Assembly: GCF_042685265.1 (NCBI RefSeq)
Contig: NZ_JBHUMX010000008.1
Source: Oceanobacillus_B kapialis
GTDB taxonomy: Bacteria > Bacillota > Bacilli > Bacillales > Amphibacillaceae
Length of the DNA stretch: 23,671 nt
Direction: 5' to 3' (one strand)
A model generated the notes under the pieces. It saw only the letters and a program-made list of their open reading frames with translations. It ran no database searches and had not been told where the DNA came from. How positions within the stretch are numbered: position 1 is the stretch's first letter; every line of letters begins with the position of its first letter. The translations under genes were made by a program, and so were the position numbers. Positions 1 through 8,139 of the stretch are shown one piece after another.

Positions 1-6
1 CGGTTT

Positions 7-104
7 GACGGCCAACTCTATTATACCGAAAGGAGTTTTTTCTGTTACAACTCTACAAGTTGAATTCTCACACAGGCAGAGCCTGTGGTTTTAAAACCAG
101 TAAT
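7..104 (-). repeat. Left arm of a 98-bp perfect inverted repeat
   Basis: These 98 bases are the exact reverse complement of 23574-23671. The arm contains a hairpin (CACAGGC, 3-nt loop, GCCTGTG at 71-87), a 12-bp palindrome (GGTTTTAAAACC at 87-98) and, reading leftward out of the window, a TATAAT box (complement of 20-25). Identity stops at 104, next to the terminator of the permease gene. Most likely this is the inner end of an insertion sequence whose body lies outside the window; the family cannot be named because no transposase is visible. Confidence 0.85.
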
Positions 105-105
105 C

Positions 106-143
106 AAAAAACGCATTCCTTATCATAGGAATGCGTTTTTTTA
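106..143 (-). terminator. Intrinsic terminator of the permease gene (bidirectional shape)
   Basis: A perfect 10-bp stem (ACGCATTCCT at 111-120, AGGAATGCGT at 127-136) has a 6-nt loop, A-run on the left and T-run on the right. It lies 20 bases past the permease stop and can terminate in either direction. Confidence 0.9.
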
Positions 144-163
144 TTCTTAGAAGAAGCTTTGGA

Positions 164-1624
164 TCATGTTCGATTTTTCGCTTCAATTTCTTTCGACCCA
201 AGAATGAGGTAATTAAGCTCTTCTTTTGGAATTTTATTAAATTCTGTGCGTTTAATCAGGTAAAAGATTAGACCTAATCCAACCCATGCACCTAACGCAA
301 TTCGAGATTCTACCCCAAGGAACGCCGGGGAACCAGGAATCAGGAGCAAGCCAAGGAATACTAAGCTTGAAAGCATCCCAATTGCAGAAATCGTTTTCTT
401 CATTGGGGAGATTACATGCTTCCGCTCATCAAAATCCGCATTCTTTTTCGTTTTAAATAAAGAGAATGCTGTGTAACAAGTGTAGAAATAAGCAATTGTT
501 ACCCCAACAGATGACATATCAACAACCCACAGAAGTGCTTCTCGCCCAAACCATGGCGCAAGCATCGATACAATTACCGTGAAGATAATCCCTACATAAG
601 GTGTTTTGTGCTTCGGATGCAATTTAGAAAATGCTTCCGGCAAAATTTTCGCACGAGACATGGCGAAAAGTAATCGACTTGAGGAGATAATAAAGCCATT
701 AAGTCCGGTAAACACACCCATTGTTAAAGCAGTTACCAAGAGAACAAGCCCCATTGTCCCTAACAGATCTTCAATCGCAGCACCCGTTCCCCATACATGG
801 GATTCAGAGACAAGCCCTTCCCATGGACGAATCATGGCTGTTGCAAGGATCATTAAACTATATAAAACCGCCGCAAAGAAAATGGCCAAAATAATTAACG
901 AAAATGCTTTTTTGGAAGAGAAATGGAATTCCTCTGCCGCCTGTGGCACATTATCAAACCCAACATATGCCCATGGCGCAATTGCTACGATTGAGATGAT
1001 TGCAGCAAAAGCTGTTGTGTCACCAGGAAAGAATGGTTGAACATTAGAAAATCCAGCTCCTGGTTGTCCTCCTACCATAAAGGTGATAGTCACAATACTA
1101 AGAATCATAATGGTACAAAAAACAAATTGCATACGTCCAGATATACCACTGCCTTTAACGTTAAAATATCCAAATGCACCTAAGGCCACGGAAGCAATAA
1201 TTATTTCCATTCCGTAAACATCCCAGCCTGCAATTTGATATAAATGAAGATTTTCTATTAGAGCAGGAAATACAAATTTAAACATTAAAGCAAACGCTGA
1301 AGCATTTAAAGCCACGATACATATGTAACCAAGTGTCAAAAACCAGCCGCTGATAAATGCGTGCGTCCTTCCAAGACTAATGAATGCGTAGGCAAACTCA
1401 CCACCGGATACCGGGAAACTCTTAATAAGAAACCCATAACTTACAGCAATTAACATCATTAAAATTGCCCCGATTCCAAATCCGAGAATTACTCCCATTG
1501 GCCCTGCCGTTGACATCCAAGTTGTAGGTTGTACAAATGCACCCCAACCGATTGATGAACCAAGAGCAATTGCCCACACCCAATGCGCCTTCAAAGACTT
1601 TTTCAGTGTCGTTCTCTCTTCCAT
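164..1624 (-). CDS. APC-family amino acid permease
   Basis: A 486-residue polytopic membrane protein of the amino acid-polyamine-organocation superfamily, expected to take up or exchange amino acids across the cytoplasmic membrane. About 12 hydrophobic segments are visible. Near the N-terminus GSSIGWGAFVQP (residues 22-33) corresponds to the unwound substrate-binding stretch of helix 1 (family pattern GxxIGxGxF), and PVSGGEFAYAFISLG (about 71-85) matches the conserved helix 2 to helix 3 region. The start at 1624 is preferred over an in-frame ATG at 1672, because AAGGAGA (complement of 1631-1637) lies 6 nt upstream of it and a TATAAT-like box ends about 8 nt before 1672, which would leave the upstream ATG leaderless. 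It is a single-gene unit with its own terminator. Substrate is not predictable; the short hydrophilic tail is unremarkable. Confidence 0.85.
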   Translation of the reverse strand: MEERTTLKKSLKAHWVWAIALGSSIGWGAFVQPTTWMSTAGPMGVILGFGIGAILMMLIAVSYGFLIKSFPVSGGEFAYAFISLGRTHAFISGWFLTLGYICIVALNASAFALMFKFVFPALIENLHLYQIAGWDVYGMEIIIASVALGAFGYFNVKGSGISGRMQFVFCTIMILSIVTITFMVGGQPGAGFSNVQPFFPGDTTAFAAIISIVAIAPWAYVGFDNVPQAAEEFHFSSKKAFSLIILAIFFAAVLYSLMILATAMIRPWEGLVSESHVWGTGAAIEDLLGTMGLVLLVTALTMGVFTGLNGFIISSSRLLFAMSRAKILPEAFSKLHPKHKTPYVGIIFTVIVSMLAPWFGREALLWVVDMSSVGVTIAYFYTCYTAFSLFKTKKNADFDERKHVISPMKKTISAIGMLSSLVFLGLLLIPGSPAFLGVESRIALGAWVGLGLIFYLIKRTEFNKIPKEELNYLILGSKEIEAKNRT

Positions 1625-1679
1625 AATTGGTCTCCTTATATGTTTTTTAGCAGTTGAAGTTTTCACTGCCATTTAAAAA

Positions 1680-1688
1680 ATTATACCA
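1680..1688 (-). promoter_or_regulatory. Extended -10 promoter element of the permease gene
   Basis: On the minus strand TGGTATAAT gives a perfect -10 hexamer with the TG extension. No convincing -35 is seen at 17-18 bp. The predicted transcription start, around 1673, fits a translation start at 1624. Confidence 0.5.
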
Positions 1689-1924
1689 AAGATATATTCC
1701 CTAATCTAATTTGAGTTAAACAAGCATGGCAAGGGATTTACTAATATTTTTGGGCATGTTTCTTTAGGGCTATCGAAATGATAAATTATAAGTGATTTTA
1801 AATTGTTTTGCTTGGACTTGGAGCTATATCCTTCATAAGATTGGTAATTACTTTAATACTGCAAACTGAATTGCCCTGGGTTGGATTTGAGGAGGGAAGC
1901 TTGGTTGATAGAAGAGCGTGCTGC

Positions 1925-2920
1925 GGTTGATTGCACACATCCTTTGGTCGATTGGGTATCCAGATTGGTTGATTGCACAGCCCTCTTGGTTGATGGGGAA
2001 TCAGATTGGTTGATTGCACACATCCCTTGGTCGATTGGGAACCTTGATTGGTTGATTGCACAACCCCATGGTCGATTGGGAATCGAGATTGGTTGATTGC
2101 ACAGCCCTCTTGGTCGATTGGGAATCAGATTGGTTGATTGCACACTGCCCTTGGTCGATTGGGTATCAGATTGGTTGATTGCACACTACCCTTGGTCGAT
2201 TGGGAATCGAGATTGGTTGATTGCACAGCCCTCTTGGTTGATGGGGAATAAGATTGGTTGATTGCACACATCCTTTGGTCGATTGGGTATCCAGTTTGGT
2301 TGATTGCACAGCCCTCTTGGTTGATGGGGAATCGAGATTGGTTGATTGCACACTACCCTTGGTCGATTGGGTATCCAGTTTGGTTGATTGCACAGCCCTC
2401 TTGGTTGATGGGGAATCAGTTTGGTTGATTGCACACATCTCTTGGTCGATGGGGAACCCAGTTTGGTTGATTGCACAGCCCTCTTGGTCGATTGGAATCG
2501 AGTTTGGTTGATTGCACACATCCCTTGGTCGATTGGGTATCCAGTTTGGTTGATTGCACAGCCCTCTTGGTCGATTGGGAATCGAGATTGGTTGATTGCA
2601 CACATCCCTTGGTCGATTGGGTATCCAGTTTGGTTGATTGCACAGCCCTCTTGGTCGATTGGGAACCCAGATTGGTTGATTGCACAGACCTCTTGGTCGA
2701 TTGGGTATCCAGTTTGGTTGATTGCACAACCCTCTTGGTCGATTAGGAACCCAGTTTGGTTGATTGCGCACTACCCTTGGTCGATTGGGTATCCAGTTTG
2801 GTTGATTGCACACATCCCTTGGTCGATTGGGTATCCAGTTTGGTTGATTGCACAACCCTCTTGGTCGATTGGGAACCCAGTTTGGTTGATTACACACCCA
2901 ATGCTCGATGAACCTCACCC
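1925..2920. repeat. Tandem array of 41/42-bp units, about 23 full copies
   Basis: Twenty-three full units and one decayed unit follow one another without unique spacers. Each begins GGTTGATTGCACA and has a second, related half centred on TTGGTCGATTG, so a TTGGTYGATTG word recurs about every 21 bp. Two variants (one with CACATCCCTTGG, one with CAGCCCTCTTGG) alternate from about 2221 to 2640, giving an 84-bp higher-order unit. Units of 41 and 42 bp are mixed, so no reading frame is preserved. Open frames occur on both strands only because 42 is a multiple of three. A decayed half-unit is seen near 1900. It lies between the 3' side of the protease gene and the 5' side of the permease gene. Confidence 0.95.
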
Positions 2921-2921
2921 C

Positions 2922-2937
2922 CTGGTTAATTAACCAG
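2922..2937. repeat. 16-bp perfect palindrome at the end of array 1
   Basis: CTGGTTAATTAACCAG is its own reverse complement. It sits where the array decays, and just beyond it (about 2949-2964) TCAATTGACCAATTGA looks like an inverted, decayed copy of the array core. Confidence 0.7.
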
Positions 2938-3027
2938 CTACAAAATTCAATTGACCAATTGAGCTACAACCCACCTTTAAGTAGCCACCTGCTCCTTCCC
3001 CCCAAAACAACACCAAATCAACACTAA

Positions 3028-3059
3028 ACAAAAAGCCAGCATCCCATCAGATGCTGGCT
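3028..3059 (-). terminator. Intrinsic terminator of the S8 protease gene
   Basis: AGCCAGCATC (3034-3043) and GATGCTGGCT (3050-3059) form a perfect 10-bp stem with a 6-nt loop, followed on the minus strand by TTTTTGTTT. It lies 13 bp beyond the protease stop codon. Confidence 0.9.
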
Positions 3060-3071
3060 CTCCTCATTTCC

Positions 3072-6000
3072 TTATCCAAAAATACTCCAAAGCTTACCAA
3101 TGAAGGAGAAGAGTCGTTCAAAGATATAGCCTACAAAATCATGCTCATTATCTTCTTCCTCTTTATCCTCTTCTTGCTCTTTCTTAGCTTGCTTTGTAAT
3201 AACTACCTCTTCCACTGTCTCATGTCCGGCAAGATCGACTACTTTAAATTCGAAAACATTTTCGCCCTCTTCTAGATTCAGCTCAATGTCTTCTATTTTT
3301 TCTTTAAAGCGTTTCTTGCCATATGGTGTGGACAGGTCATGGCTAAAGACGTGATTTCCATTTACATAGAAATTAATGTCATCATAGTTGTCCTTAATCG
3401 TTGCCGACACATTAACGGTGTCTTTTTTCGTTTTCTTTGGTGCTTTCACTTTAACTGTCGCTGCTTGTGTATCAACAAAGTACCTTCTGCCGATCTCTGT
3501 TTCATTTCCGGCATTATCTACTGCTTTAATGTGGCGGAAATAGAAATCGTCTTTTTTATGTGACAGGGTAAGTGTGAAGTCATAACGATCTTCTTCTTCG
3601 TTATAAACAAGCTCTGCTTTTTCCCCATCAACTGTAACTTCCTTCACACCTGAAGCATCTGTTACATAGCCAGAGAAGAGTACTTCTTTGGAATCGAACG
3701 CTTCTAAAAATTCAGGTGTAAGGACATGCAAATCAGGTACTGTTTCATCAGCAGGCTCTTCAACTACTGCTTCTTCCTCCTGCTCATTTCCTGCATAGTC
3801 TGTTGCTACAACGGATACGGTGCTCTCTGGATCAAAGTCTGTTAGCTCATGCTCTGTTACATCTTCAGTATAAGGCTCTTCTAGCACAGACTCACCGTCT
3901 ACCAACACATCCCATGTAGCTAATCCACTACCTTCTCCATCATTTACCGCAACGGTTAAGACTTCGCCATCTTCATCAATCGTTGCGTCCACTTCTGGAG
4001 CAGCTGTGTCAAGAAGTACTGGCAAATCTAATGTTTGCCACTCGGCATCTTCATAATCTATTACTCCAGCAACCTGCAAGTAGTATTGTCCATCCTCTGC
4101 TAGCTTATTGTTAATTTTTCCATCCCATGCCCTGTCTGCTGACAAGGAATACTCAGGGGCACGACCACTGTCATAATAGTTTTTACGTAAATCAGACTCC
4201 AAGCGAATGGTTCTTACAACCTTCTTATCCTCATCAAGGACATTAAATTTAGCTTCTTTCGCATTCCTTAAGAAGGATAGGATCATTAAAGCATCGTCCT
4301 GGACTCCGTCACCATTTGGTGAGAAAGCAATTTTTTCAGGGTCAAATTCTCCGGATACTAAGTTTTCACCAAGAAAACCATAGCTGTCATCCCCTGTATT
4401 GGTAGCAACCCCTGTCATACCATAGAATGAGCTTGCATCCCATAATGGTGTATCAAAGATTGGTGCATCATCCCAAGAACCTTTGAAACCAACATAAGGA
4501 ACGGTTAATTCAGGGTTTGTATCAGTTGGATCTGTAAAAGTAACAAAACCTTCTACCCAATACCCATTTGTGAAAATTTCAGCAAGTGATGCATCTACAC
4601 TGCTTAAATCAACGCTTACTTCAACAGTAGTTTGTCCGTTCGCTGGTACTTCAACAGAAGCAGAAGAACCACCATTTACGGTTGTAATCTCCCCAAGGTC
4701 ATATCCTCCGAACATATTCGGTGCAGTTACAAGTACACCACCACCATCCACTGGTGAATCTGTTTGCGCATTAGCTGAGACATCATACGTAACAGTTTCA
4801 TCCGAATAGTTTTCTGCCGTTAATTCAAATGTCACTTGGTTTTCCTTAATTTCCTTTAACGCTACTTTTGCTTCATTTGAAGCTGACTCTGTCACGACAA
4901 CTGGTGTAGATAATGCAGCATGGATCTGCATTAATCCAGCACCCTGACGACGTGGAGATACAGGAGCTCCATCAAAGTCAACTGGCTTAGATGTATTTAG
5001 CATTAAGTTTTTCGCTTGATTTACACGATTTGCATTTCCATAGCCAAACTCTTCATCCACACGTTGAAGCACAAGTGCACTTCCACCTGATACATGCGGT
5101 GCTGCCATGGACGTTCCACTCATTAGGCCGTATTGTCCATCATTTAATGTGGAAAGAATTTGACCACCTGGTGCTGTGATTTCTGGTTTGAAATCAAGGT
5201 TAGGAGTTAATCCCCATGAAGAAAAAGCACTCATCTTACCAGCATCTGTGTTTTCCATTTTGGTCTTTTCTCCGTTAAAGGCTATCGTTACTGCTTGTCC
5301 ATTTTCAACAGCTTCCGCTAGCCTGTCCCCATCACTTTTTAGCATAAACAAATACGGTATTGTGATGGATGGATCTGATGCCATATTTACGATTCCATCT
5401 GTGTTATTGTAAACAATAACCCCTACTGCTCCTGCGTTCTGTGCGTTAAGTGCTTTTTCTGTAAAAGCAAGCTCACCGCGTTGAATTAATGCATATTTTC
5501 CTGTGAAATCTTTACCTTCGAAGTCTTCTGGATGACCAAGTCCGGCTGTAAGAATTTCAATGGCCTCTCCATCGGTTGAAGGTGAGGTATCACCAGCAGA
5601 AAAGAACGCCGCACTTCCTGTTTCTCCGTCAATGCTATACTGTAGTGCATCGACGTCCATAAAGGTGTTTTCATATGATGCTACTTGTGTCGAATCATTT
5701 GCCACACCCGGCGAACCACTTACACCATAATCAGGATTTGATGCATATGGATAAAAGAAACCATCTCCAAACAATGCAGAGTTACCAGCAGAGATGGACA
5801 TTAAAATTCCGTTATCTACTGCACGAGATACAGCACGTTGTTCAGGTGAGTCCGCATCCACATACCCTGATGGGGAACCAAGGCTCATATTCAAGACATC
5901 TGCACCAAGCTTAATAGAATCATCGATTGCTTTAATGTAAATATCCCCATAAGTTGTTTGTAGTTCCGGATCATTACCGAAAACTTTTAACGCAAGCAAT

Positions 6001-6839
6001 TGCGCTTCTGGTGCGATTCCAAGAATACCACCATTATCCTCGTCACCATTTGCCGCAACGGTTCCACCTACGTGCATCCCGTGATAGCTTGCTCCACTAT
6101 GGATTTCCCGTACTTCATCGTTCTCATCCATATAGTTATAGCCATATGGTACTTTTTCTGTATAATACTTTCCTGGCAGGCCCTCATTATTAATTGTGTC
6201 CTCTACAAATTCTTCTGTTAGGCCACCTTCTACTTCCTCTGATAGGACCATGTCCTGGTGGGTATAGTCAATACCGGTATCAATAATCCCGACTACCATG
6301 CCTTCCCCTTTATAGCCATAATCACGCCAAGCTTTTTGTGCTTCCACGAGTTCTTTACTATATTTCATTTCCGGTTTAACCTTTGGTTGTTCATACTCGG
6401 TCACAATGGAAACACTTTTTACATCCGGAAGCTCTTTGATAAGCTCCAGATCGCCCTGTTTCACTTCGGCACTAAAGCCATTGACGACGGTTGTAAACTC
6501 TTGTAAGTATTTTGCTTCTACTTTCTTTTCTTTCATTTCATCTTTTACTGCTTTTTGCTGTGCTTTAGCAGCTTTGGTTAAATTCTTTTTCTCAGATTCA
6601 GCCATTTTATTGAACATAATGCCACGCTTTGTTGCTTTTTCAATTGGGGCTTCATCATTCATCTCTACAATGACGCGAACTTCCTTGTCTGGATCCTCTG
6701 TTTCTTTCATTTCTGTAGTCTTTGGCTTGTCCTTTTTCTTAGCACTCTGTGGCAAGGTCTTCTCCGCTGCGCTTACCATTGCAAAATTACTAAAAACTAA
6801 TAATACCGCTAAAAAAATAATGGCAACTTTATTACGCAT
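3072..6839 (-). CDS. Secreted S8-family (subtilisin-like) serine protease, multidomain
   Basis: A 1,255-residue exported endopeptidase. The order is: Sec signal peptide (residues 1-25, cut near VSAAE); inhibitor I9-like propeptide (about 50-150); catalytic domain with Asp187 in IIDTGID, His253 in HGMHVGG, Asn353 in SAGN and Ser577 in SGTSMAAPHVSGG; an inserted PA-type domain (about 400-530) between His and Ser; an Fn3-like domain (about 650-790); then Ig/FlgD-like modules (SPNGDGVQDD near 860). The tail (about 1215-1255) is highly acidic and then ends in a short amphipathic, aromatic-rich stretch. No LPXTG motif or SLH domain is seen, so release or non-covalent surface retention is likely. 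This architecture is that of Vpr and the lactocepin/C5a-peptidase branch; HGMH rather than HGTH is seen in that branch. High Asp/Glu content fits a salty medium. RBS AGGGGGAG lies 5 nt before the ATG. The likely role is extracellular protein scavenging. Confidence 0.93.
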   Translation of the reverse strand: MRNKVAIIFLAVLLVFSNFAMVSAAEKTLPQSAKKKDKPKTTEMKETEDPDKEVRVIVEMNDEAPIEKATKRGIMFNKMAESEKKNLTKAAKAQQKAVKDEMKEKKVEAKYLQEFTTVVNGFSAEVKQGDLELIKELPDVKSVSIVTEYEQPKVKPEMKYSKELVEAQKAWRDYGYKGEGMVVGIIDTGIDYTHQDMVLSEEVEGGLTEEFVEDTINNEGLPGKYYTEKVPYGYNYMDENDEVREIHSGASYHGMHVGGTVAANGDEDNGGILGIAPEAQLLALKVFGNDPELQTTYGDIYIKAIDDSIKLGADVLNMSLGSPSGYVDADSPEQRAVSRAVDNGILMSISAGNSALFGDGFFYPYASNPDYGVSGSPGVANDSTQVASYENTFMDVDALQYSIDGETGSAAFFSAGDTSPSTDGEAIEILTAGLGHPEDFEGKDFTGKYALIQRGELAFTEKALNAQNAGAVGVIVYNNTDGIVNMASDPSITIPYLFMLKSDGDRLAEAVENGQAVTIAFNGEKTKMENTDAGKMSAFSSWGLTPNLDFKPEITAPGGQILSTLNDGQYGLMSGTSMAAPHVSGGSALVLQRVDEEFGYGNANRVNQAKNLMLNTSKPVDFDGAPVSPRRQGAGLMQIHAALSTPVVVTESASNEAKVALKEIKENQVTFELTAENYSDETVTYDVSANAQTDSPVDGGGVLVTAPNMFGGYDLGEITTVNGGSSASVEVPANGQTTVEVSVDLSSVDASLAEIFTNGYWVEGFVTFTDPTDTNPELTVPYVGFKGSWDDAPIFDTPLWDASSFYGMTGVATNTGDDSYGFLGENLVSGEFDPEKIAFSPNGDGVQDDALMILSFLRNAKEAKFNVLDEDKKVVRTIRLESDLRKNYYDSGRAPEYSLSADRAWDGKINNKLAEDGQYYLQVAGVIDYEDAEWQTLDLPVLLDTAAPEVDATIDEDGEVLTVAVNDGEGSGLATWDVLVDGESVLEEPYTEDVTEHELTDFDPESTVSVVATDYAGNEQEEEAVVEEPADETVPDLHVLTPEFLEAFDSKEVLFSGYVTDASGVKEVTVDGEKAELVYNEEEDRYDFTLTLSHKKDDFYFRHIKAVDNAGNETEIGRRYFVDTQAATVKVKAPKKTKKDTVNVSATIKDNYDDINFYVNGNHVFSHDLSTPYGKKRFKEKIEDIELNLEEGENVFEFKVVDLAGHETVEEVVITKQAKKEQEEDKEEEDNEHDFVGYIFERLFSFIGKLWSIFG

Positions 6840-6905
6840 TTCTCTCCCCCTCTAATTTTTGATTAACTAAGTTAAATATTCCTCCTTCTCTGAATGTTTC
6901 GTGAC

Positions 6906-6933
6906 ATAATATTCAGATATTAATATCATACAA
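6906..6933 (-). promoter_or_regulatory. Putative protease promoter with a palindromic spacer
   Basis: On the minus strand TTGTAT (complement of 6928-6933) and TATTAT (complement of 6906-6911) are 16 bp apart. The spacer includes GATATTAATATC (6916-6927), a perfect 12-bp palindrome well placed to be a repressor site. Sequence reading only. Confidence 0.45.
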
Positions 6934-6964
6934 AAAATAAAACTATTGGAATAGCGCCAATAGT
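6933..6964 (-). terminator. Intrinsic terminator between the tetR-family gene and the protease gene
   Basis: ACTATTGG (6942-6949) and CCAATAGT (6957-6964) form an 8-bp stem with a 7-nt loop; on the minus strand it is followed by TTTTATTTTTTG. It would separate the regulator transcript from the protease promoter. The rest of the 359-bp gap holds no gene that I can support. Confidence 0.7.
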
Positions 6965-7030
6965 CCCAGGTAAATAGATCTGTTTTTTCCACTAATTACT
7001 AATTTTAGAAAGGTGAAACTTTAAATCAAG

Positions 7031-7079
7031 TATAAAAGAGGACCGCTATACGTAAGGGCTATTTACGGGAGAAATCCTC
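7031..7079 (-). terminator. Possible second hairpin terminator downstream of the regulator
   Basis: Nested pairings GAGGA/TCCTC (7038-7042 with 7075-7079) and CGTAA/TTACG (7051-7055 with 7063-7067) are followed on the minus strand by TTTTATA. The stem is interrupted, so this is weaker than the site at 6933-6964. Confidence 0.4.
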
Positions 7080-7198
7080 CTATACCAAGGTTATATCGTT
7101 TGTTTTTGTTCTAGTCGCTAGAAGAATCTCTTTTTCTTTCTTCCAGAACTGTTTTCTAGTCAAACAAGCCTATTTTTTATATGAATTCCAACCATCCA

Positions 7199-7753
7199 TT
7201 AAGAGGATTGTTGCACAAGAATTTCTGCCATTGCAATGGAATATTCCGTTGCCTTCTCGGCTCCTATCAACGTAGTCATAGAGGTCGTGCCTTCCAGCAA
7301 CAACGTAATCTGGTTCGCTAAGTCCTCTTTATTGTCCTTTCCTTTGTTATGAGCCAATTGCTGAAAGTAATGAAGCAGTTTCGCTTTATGACCTCTGGCA
7401 ATATTCTCGATCTCATTATCTGTACCCGCATAGTCTTCAATGGCTCTTAAGAACATATCCCCTTTGTAGGATTGCTCTTTTAACCAGCGACCATGGGCTT
7501 CAACAGCAAGAATGAAAGGAGAACTGGAGTCTTTTTCCACATGTGAATCTAAATAAGACCAATAACGTTCTTCTCGCTGTTTTAAAACTGCCTCAACCAA
7601 ATTATCTTTTGATGGAAAATGGTTATAAAGGGTCATGGTTGCCACATTGGCCTCACTAATAATTTGCTTTAACCCTACTCCACGAAAGCCGTACTCATAG
7701 AATAAGCGTTCGGCAACGTTGAGTAAGATATCTTTTTTTGTAGATCGACTCAT
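7199..7753 (-). CDS. TetR/AcrR-family transcriptional regulator
   Basis: A 184-residue one-domain DNA-binding repressor with a C-terminal ligand/dimer domain. The N-terminal helix-turn-helix is plain: ILLNVAERLFYEYGF (about 9-23), then VGLKQIISEANVATMTLYNHFPSKDNL within about 26-52, where TLYNHFPSKDNL is the recognition-helix signature of the family. Length is typical. RBS GAAGGAG lies 11 nt upstream of the ATG. It is divergent from the BCCT transporter gene with a 386-bp gap; it may regulate that gene or itself, but the effector is unknown. The gap has ACCAACAT twice, at 7782 and 7803 (21 bp apart), immediately upstream of the coding region, a candidate operator or RNA polymerase-proximal site. 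Confidence 0.88.
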   Translation of the reverse strand: MSRSTKKDILLNVAERLFYEYGFRGVGLKQIISEANVATMTLYNHFPSKDNLVEAVLKQREERYWSYLDSHVEKDSSSPFILAVEAHGRWLKEQSYKGDMFLRAIEDYAGTDNEIENIARGHKAKLLHYFQQLAHNKGKDNKEDLANQITLLLEGTTSMTTLIGAEKATEYSIAMAEILVQQSS

Positions 7754-8139
7754 AACTTAAATTTCTCCTTCATTAAAATAGACCAACATTAGGTTATAGA
7801 TTACCAACATCCTCCTCAGATAGTCAAACCATTTCTGCGTGCATTTAGATTCCAGACTAATTCTTTTTTTCTTTAAAATGTAAGCGATACATTCCTTAGC
7901 ACTTACCTACTGAAAGCATTTATAGTATTTATCGTTTGTATTAAACGTACAGTTTTATTTGTTTATAAAGGTTGATTCATTCAATGTATTTATGTTAAAA
8001 CTAGAAAGGGCGTTCTATATAGCTGTTTTATAAAGGGAACAATCTTGAGACGAAAACTGTGTGATTAACTTTTATAAAAAATGCCTCACTTAGCTATACT
8101 ATATACTGTTTTTATTATAGGTTTTGAAAGGAGAAGGAA
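7754..8139. other. 386-bp divergent intergenic region, no gene
   Basis: No supported ORF. Visible items are the ACCAACAT direct repeat (7782-7789 and 7803-7810), a short inverted repeat CGTTT/AAACG (7933-7937 and 7943-7947) and a weak sigma-A-like promoter for the transporter: TTATAA (8072-8077), 17-bp spacer, TATACT (8095-8100). The gap is long enough for an osmotically controlled promoter. Confidence 0.4.

Noticed and set aside
606..1040. Plus-strand ORF of 144 codons inside the permease gene
   Set aside because: Antisense shadow of a clear membrane protein gene; the product resembles nothing and has no RBS.
2166..2918. A 250-codon open frame on the minus strand through array 1, and several others on both strands
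   Set aside because: Frames stay open only because most units are 42 bp; single-base length changes shift the frame, no RBS is present and all frames look equally open.
1925..2920. CRISPR array
   Set aside because: Units are contiguous variants of one sequence; there are no unique spacers between constant repeats and no cas genes.
6406..6855. Plus-strand ORF of 149 codons opposite the protease N-terminus
   Set aside because: Shadow of the signal peptide and propeptide on the other strand.
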